Positions 28,230-32,152 of a stretch of 32,152 nt of DNA are shown piece after piece. The stretch's first letter is position 1, and every line of letters begins with the position of its first letter. A program made the position numbers and the translations under genes. Under the pieces are notes generated by a model. It was not told the origin of the DNA, did not search any database, and worked only from the letters and a program-made list of their open reading frames with translations. Source of the stretch: Spirulina sp. CCY15215 (GTDB lineage: Bacteria > Cyanobacteriota > Cyanobacteriia > Cyanobacteriales > Spirulinaceae). Location: the NCBI RefSeq assembly GCF_016888125.1, contig NZ_JACSWA010000584.1:1-32152 (forward strand). The letters are read 5' to 3'.

Positions 28230-28490
28230 TTAATATAAAATTTTATCCACATTTTCAGAATAATTTGTAGTTAGATTTCCTTGCTCATCTGTTCCCACAA
28301 TATATTCTAATTCTGGATTCTCTACTGTATATTTTCCACAGATTTCCCAAGTTGTTGTTTGGGTAATATCAAATTTGTCCTTGGTCAAATAATCTTCTAA
28401 TGCAGCCAGAATAATAGTCTCAATTTTATCGCCTTGGTTTTCTAGCTGGGCTATCAATTCATCGGGAATATCGATCGCGAACTGAGTCAT
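28230..28490 (-). CDS. VapB-like antitoxin, small cyanobacterial family
   Basis: An 86-aa protein. The N-terminus FAIDIPDELIAQLENQ with a following amphipathic helix looks like a ribbon-helix-helix type DNA-binding/dimer region. The C-terminus (TWEICGKYTVENPELEYIVG, then DEQGNLTTNYSENVDKILY) is a toxin-neutralising type tail that I recall from proteins encoded next to PIN-domain toxins in cyanobacteria. The toxin remnant begins 9 bp downstream. The frame is intact and ends exactly at the family's LY end, so the antitoxin has outlived its toxin. ATG at 28490. Confidence 0.75.
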   Translation of the reverse strand: MTQFAIDIPDELIAQLENQGDKIETIILAALEDYLTKDKFDITQTTTWEICGKYTVENPELEYIVGTDEQGNLTTNYSENVDKILY

Positions 28491-28644
28491 GATCTTAGAA
28501 TTAGTTTGATGGTGAGTGTGTCATTATAGCAGAATTAATAGCATTCTGCAAAAAAATGAATGAGTTACTAGAATTGGCAAAAGATGCTTTTTATGAAAGC
28601 TAAAGATTAAATTTGCCAATATTGGCGCGATCGCCGAATACCCT

Positions 28645-28666
28645 AATCCATTTCAATGGATTTTTT
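28645..28666 (+). terminator. Orphan intrinsic terminator-like hairpin
   Basis: AATCCAT (28645-28651), loop TTCA, ATGGATT (28656-28662), then a T run to 28666. The shape is a plus-strand rho-independent terminator but no plus-strand gene ends here. The 154 bases between the vapB-like start and the hairpin hold only a 15-codon frame (MNELLELAKDAFYES). It may close a small RNA. Confidence 0.55.
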
Positions 28667-28682
28667 GTATGAGACGGGGATT

Positions 28683-28806
28683 TTCAATCCCTGGCGGATC
28701 GAGATAAGAAGGACAATTTAATTACCGATTTATTTCCTTAACCTCCATTCAATCCCTGACGGATCGGTAATAAGAAGAACAATCTCATTACTGATTTATT
28801 TTTCTG
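28683..28806. repeat. Two diverged direct repeats, 65-bp period
   Basis: TTCAATCCCTGGCGGATCG at 28683 and TTCAATCCCTGACGGATCG at 28748 each lead into TAAGAAG-ACAAT-T-ATTAC-GATTTATTT. About 80 percent identity over 58 bp by eye. The first copy is also the right arm of a hairpin GGGATT-TTC-AATCCC (28677-28691). The rest of the 583-bp gap 28491-29073 shows no supportable gene. Confidence 0.75.
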
Positions 28807-29010
28807 AATTTCCCTTAATCAAAATGCACGACTATGCAGCAAGGTTGCAAGGATTCTTTTAGGGTTGCAGAAAAGTTTATGTTGGCGAATTGCTACAACC
28901 CAAAGGTGTTAGGAAAAATCTTGTCGCAAATGACGGGAGATGTACTACAAAATCCCACCCACCATCGCGATCGCCCTTCCTCAACCCCTGTACCCGGTAT
29001 CGGAAAGCCA

Positions 29011-29026
29011 GAACCCGCAAGGGTTC
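29011..29026. other. Perfect hairpin with GCAA tetraloop
   Basis: GAACCC-GCAA-GGGTTC, a 6-bp stem closed by a GNRA tetraloop, 48 bp past the end of the kinase gene. There is no T run on either strand, so a terminator role is not supported; it could be an RNA 3' end or chance. Confidence 0.4.
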
Positions 29027-29073
29027 GTGAAAAATAACCTCTTCGCAATTCTTTACACTTTCTTGTAGGTTCC

Positions 29074-30399
29074 TTATATGCTACATTCTACAAGTCTCGA
29101 CGCGAGAGAAGAGACCCCTCCCACCCACCGACCGATATGTCCCATCGACCCCAAACCAAATCCGTGGATCGGGAGGTGTCCCTCTCGTGTTGAGGGGTTA
29201 AAAGTGCTGTCTCGATAGTACAACCAACTTCCATTCACCCGCCATCCTACGGCATCGCCAAAATTTTCCCAGACTTGGCGATTATACTCTCTCGTACCGC
29301 CTAAACTTTGATAAATGCGCTTCTGAACAGAAAACCCGAAGCGTCCTTTGCTGTAATGTACCCAGAGTTGGTCAATGGTGCTGAGGTCGCTACATGGGAA
29401 ATTATCTATACTCTCGGTGTTTAACCAGCCTTCAGATTCCCTTCCGGCCACCTTGAGCATTACCTCTGCTGTTTCATCGTTTGCTTCCCGCCATTTTCCG
29501 GCTGCGAGAAGCCCTTGTAACGTCCTGTAGTCCATTCCCACCGCAGACACCAATTTAACCCCACTGGAGGGCTGTTTCTGCAATAATCCCAGCCATTCCC
29601 GCACCGACTGAGGCCGATCGCCATAAGACAATTCCATCCCCTTGAGAATTGCTTGGTTTACAGCACTCGAAATCTGAGGATTGTACTGCTGAGGAGGAGT
29701 CAAATTCACCCCTTGTTTTTCCATGTCCTCGCGAAAATTAGCAGGAAAAGGTAATTTATTTGTTAACAAATAATACAACGTCGCAGAAAGCGCATAAACA
29801 TCCGTAAAAGCCCCGCGTTTTGCCCGTTGTTTATATTGTTCCGGCGGCGCAAAACTGTGGGTCAGTGCATTAGTATGGATCAATGTTTTCCCTTCAATAA
29901 AGTCTCGTACTAACCCAAAATCAATCAAAACCGCTTCCTTTGTTTTCCGGCGTAACAAAATATTGGCAGGTTTCACATCTCGATGCAAAAATTGTTGTTG
30001 ATGAAGATAACTTAACGCTTCTCCCACTTGCTGAATATATTGCAATGCTTCCGACTCCGACAAAATACCGCGATCGCCAACATATTCTTGTAAATCTCCC
30101 CCATCGATACATTCCATCACCATGCACCACAATTCCCCCTCGGAAAAAACATCATCTACGCGGACAATATGACGATGAGGACATTTAGCCAGGCGAAAAG
30201 CCTCTTGTATAAATCGCTGCTGATAGTCGTTAAAATCGGATTCAGCTTGGATCGCTGGACTCAAAGTTTTAATCGCTACCTGTTGCCCTTTTTGCGTATC
30301 TTTTGCCCGATATGTTACCCCAAACCCACCGGATCCGAGCATTTCTTCAATGATATATTTGCCATTTTGCAGAGAATGTCCTGCTTTCCAATAAGCCAT
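29074..30399 (-). CDS. Ser/Thr protein kinase with C-terminal GUN4 domain
   Basis: A 441-aa two-domain protein. The Hanks-type kinase domain (about 14-272) has the glycine loop LGSGGFGVTY (21-30), VAIK with K44, HRDVKPANILL (139-149) and DFG at 160-162. A short linker is followed by a GUN4 domain (about 288-437) recognised by DYRTLQGLLAAGKWREANDE and by GRFGFSVQKRIYQSLGG, GWR and SWLYY. GUN4 domains bind Mg-protoporphyrin IX and stimulate Mg chelatase, so this may be a porphyrin-sensing kinase (inference). No membrane segment. I start at ATG 30399 (MAYWKAGH), as typical for the family; ATG 30474 would add 25 unrelated residues. Confidence 0.9.
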   Translation of the reverse strand: MAYWKAGHSLQNGKYIIEEMLGSGGFGVTYRAKDTQKGQQVAIKTLSPAIQAESDFNDYQQRFIQEAFRLAKCPHRHIVRVDDVFSEGELWCMVMECIDGGDLQEYVGDRGILSESEALQYIQQVGEALSYLHQQQFLHRDVKPANILLRRKTKEAVLIDFGLVRDFIEGKTLIHTNALTHSFAPPEQYKQRAKRGAFTDVYALSATLYYLLTNKLPFPANFREDMEKQGVNLTPPQQYNPQISSAVNQAILKGMELSYGDRPQSVREWLGLLQKQPSSGVKLVSAVGMDYRTLQGLLAAGKWREANDETAEVMLKVAGRESEGWLNTESIDNFPCSDLSTIDQLWVHYSKGRFGFSVQKRIYQSLGGTREYNRQVWENFGDAVGWRVNGSWLYYRDSTFNPSTREGHLPIHGFGLGSMGHIGRWVGGVSSLASRLVECSI

Positions 30400-30665
30400 A
30401 GGATTTGACCGAGTATGAACTTGCTCTCTATTGTATATTCTTCCGGTTCCGCGATCGCCGTTTATGAGTAACAATAAGACTTAAGATAAAGTTATCATTC
30501 ATAAATAGAATTTATATCTTTTTGCTCTTCCCATTTTCTTAAATTATGGATACTCTAGGAATATAGCAAATCACAAAGACCTATTTTGAATCAATCATGT
30601 TAAAGTTCAATGTCAAACAAACCATTCCCTAGTTATCTAGTTCTTTCTTTAAATTAAGTTTTTTC

Positions 30666-31796
30666 GTGACTATTTCTCAACCGCGATCGGGGTTTACCTT
30701 ACCTGTTTTTGCCTGTGCTGCTGCTGTTGCTGCTTTGCGCTATCTCCAGCAACAAACACCTTTAGAAACCGTACAAATTGACCTCATCGATCCCCCACAA
30801 AGCGCAGAAATTCCCATCGCGCAAATTGCCAAAATTAGCGATCGCACCGCCTTAGCCATTACCCACAGCGATCCTGGGGATAACCTCGATTTAACCCGAA
30901 ATACGCCCATTTGGGCAATAGTAGAATGGCAAAATAAAACCGATCAATCTCCCCAAATTACGATCGCAGGAGGAGAAGGAATTGGCAAACAAAGCGATCG
31001 CCACGGACAAGCAGCAATTTATACTTATGCACACAAACTCTTACAACACAATTTGCAAGTTTTACTCGCCATAAATGAAGCAATTACAGTTAAAATCATT
31101 CTACCGGAAGGACGCAAACTTGCAGAACGAACCGCTAATAAAGCCTTTGGTGTCGTTGAAGGACTTTCTCTCTTAGGAACAACGGGAATTAGTCAGCCTT
31201 TAAGTTCTCCCCAACAGTTAGAAATCTATCGGGAAGAATTATCTGAAAAAGCGGCACGATTTGATACTTTAGTGTTTTGCGTGGGAGAAAATGGTTTAGA
31301 TTTAGCGCGTAATTTAGGCATTGAAGCCGATCGCCTCGTGAAAACTGCAAATTGGTTAGGTCCTTTACTGGTAACGGCGGGAGTTTCGGGAGTGCGATCG
31401 CTGTTACTGTTCGGCTATCATGGTAAACTGATTAAACTCGCTGGCGGTATTTTTCACACCCATCACCACCTTGCCGACGGACGCTTAGAAATTCTGACGG
31501 CGCACTGTGCCAAAATAGGCTTACCCAACAACATTCTCGAAAAAGTATTTCAAAGCACCACCACAGAAGCAGCTTTACAACTCTTGCGCCAAATCCAACC
31601 CGAAAGCGTCGATCGCGTTTATACCTCCATCGCTGAAACCATCGATCGCCGCAGCCAAGAATATATCCGCAAACACGGCGATCGCGATGTTTGTATCGGT
31701 TCCGTCTTATTTGATCGCGATCGTAACATTATTGTTAAAAGTCAAAATGGAACAATGCTTTTTTCACAGTTATGGTATAATTCTTTGAACAACTAA
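30666..31796 (+). CDS. cbiD: Cobalt-precorrin-5B (C1)-methyltransferase
   Basis: Step of the anaerobic (early cobalt insertion) cobalamin pathway; 376 aa. The N-terminus RSGFTLPVFACAAAVAAL corresponds to the conserved RSGYTxxxCAAAA segment. A GGEGIG-type loop near 102-107, the GKLIKLAGGIFHTHHHLADGR segment near 256-276 and the length fit CbiD. The start is GTG at 30666, placed just before the conserved RSG; upstream is 266 bp of AT-rich gap shared with the divergent kinase gene. I recall guaA next to cbiD in several cyanobacteria; it would lie beyond the window if conserved here. Confidence 0.93.
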   Translation: MTISQPRSGFTLPVFACAAAVAALRYLQQQTPLETVQIDLIDPPQSAEIPIAQIAKISDRTALAITHSDPGDNLDLTRNTPIWAIVEWQNKTDQSPQITIAGGEGIGKQSDRHGQAAIYTYAHKLLQHNLQVLLAINEAITVKIILPEGRKLAERTANKAFGVVEGLSLLGTTGISQPLSSPQQLEIYREELSEKAARFDTLVFCVGENGLDLARNLGIEADRLVKTANWLGPLLVTAGVSGVRSLLLFGYHGKLIKLAGGIFHTHHHLADGRLEILTAHCAKIGLPNNILEKVFQSTTTEAALQLLRQIQPESVDRVYTSIAETIDRRSQEYIRKHGDRDVCIGSVLFDRDRNIIVKSQNGTMLFSQLWYNSLNN

Positions 31797-32152
31797 TTAA
31801 TAAATTTTGACTCCTAGATTTTAGCTGGCGATCTTGATTAAGGAGTCGATTTTGTCATATTTACATTGCTTTCACGGTTTCCGAACTAAAACCCAAAACT
31901 TTTTCTTTCATCTTTTTTGTTCATCATTTCTTGCGATCGCCTTGATGGCTTGCTTTCGCATACCTCAATATAGAAGCACGTCAGGAACCTCAGCCTAAAG
32001 GCGTGAGGCTTGAAAGAGAAATCTAACAGGCCATTCTGACCAGACTAAGTACCTTGCGTACTACGTTATTTGGGTCACGACACCTTGGAATGCGAAGCTA
32101 GTTCCCTGCCCTGTCGTTAGCAGTTAAACAATTTTAAGGTCACTGAAATAGT
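31797..32152. other. Structured non-coding segment, possible mobile-element end
   Basis: No supportable gene in the last 356 bases. A bulged hairpin CCTCAGCC-TAAA-GGCGTGAGG (31988-32008) and a second perfect hairpin AGTAC-CTTGC-GTACT (32048-32062) lie in a stretch free of HIP1 sites. Hairpins of this kind at a cbiD-distal junction resemble the right ends of IS200/IS605-type elements of cyanobacteria, but no tnpA or tnpB is visible. A short frame before the first hairpin ends after 19 codons. Treat as an element remnant or small RNA with low confidence. Confidence 0.35.

Noticed and set aside
28834-29037. 67-codon plus-strand frame
   Set aside because: No recognisable domain, no ribosome-binding site, and the C-terminal third runs through a hairpin and HIP1 sequence; more likely chance.

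Overview
The window is chromosomal DNA from a cyanobacterium. The evidence is the very frequent HIP1 octamer GCGATCGC and its GCGATCG/CGATCGC cores in genes and gaps, the photosystem I genes psaF and psaJ, a PedR-type light/redox regulator, a GUN4-domain protein kinase, and the gene blocks grpE-dnaK-dnaJ-tusA-rsgA and pilB-pilT-pilC. No rRNA or tRNA gene and no CRISPR array was recognised. Species cannot be named from what is visible.

Layout. 1-299 is a 13-bp tandem satellite that runs into the stop codon of nth. 296-4086 (minus) holds nth and rseP, overlapping by 4 bp, then a PstS-like binding protein and fabG. trxA (plus) diverges from fabG and converges on a small conserved unknown gene. 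ruvX (minus) diverges from an AAA ATPase gene (plus) whose overlapping DUF4276-like partner is broken. pyrG and a protein made of two copies of one domain follow. A two-way terminator separates these from psaF-psaJ (minus). tsaD (plus) diverges from psaF across a short 13-bp tandem repeat and converges on a fructokinase-like gene. pedR and a PD40 beta-propeller lipoprotein candidate (plus) face a minus-strand pilus cluster, pilB-pilT-pilC plus one unknown gene. grpE-dnaK-dnaJ-tusA-like-rsgA-tauE runs on plus over 6.4 kb. Then come a DUF5678/retropepsin-like protein (minus) and avtA (plus).

The accessory part is about 27.6-29.1 kb. It holds an intact small antitoxin-like gene followed by a vapC toxin gene of which only the first 10 codons and the last 40 or so remain. 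The middle has been replaced by palindromic repeats and six copies of a 25-bp tandem repeat. Two diverged 65-bp repeats and several hairpins follow on the other side. A Ser/Thr kinase with a C-terminal GUN4 domain (minus) and cbiD (plus) follow. The last 350 bases hold a structured non-coding segment that may be a mobile-element end.

Most genes are core functions: DNA repair, proteolysis, fatty acid and CTP synthesis, PSI, tRNA modification, chaperones, pili, cobalamin. The most unusual content is decay. A two-gene ATPase/DUF4276 cassette and a toxin-antitoxin pair have each lost the likely effector gene while the partner stays open, and several tandem repeat families with 7, 13 and 25 bp units sit in the gaps. 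I did not find a complete new system that I could defend from sequence alone.
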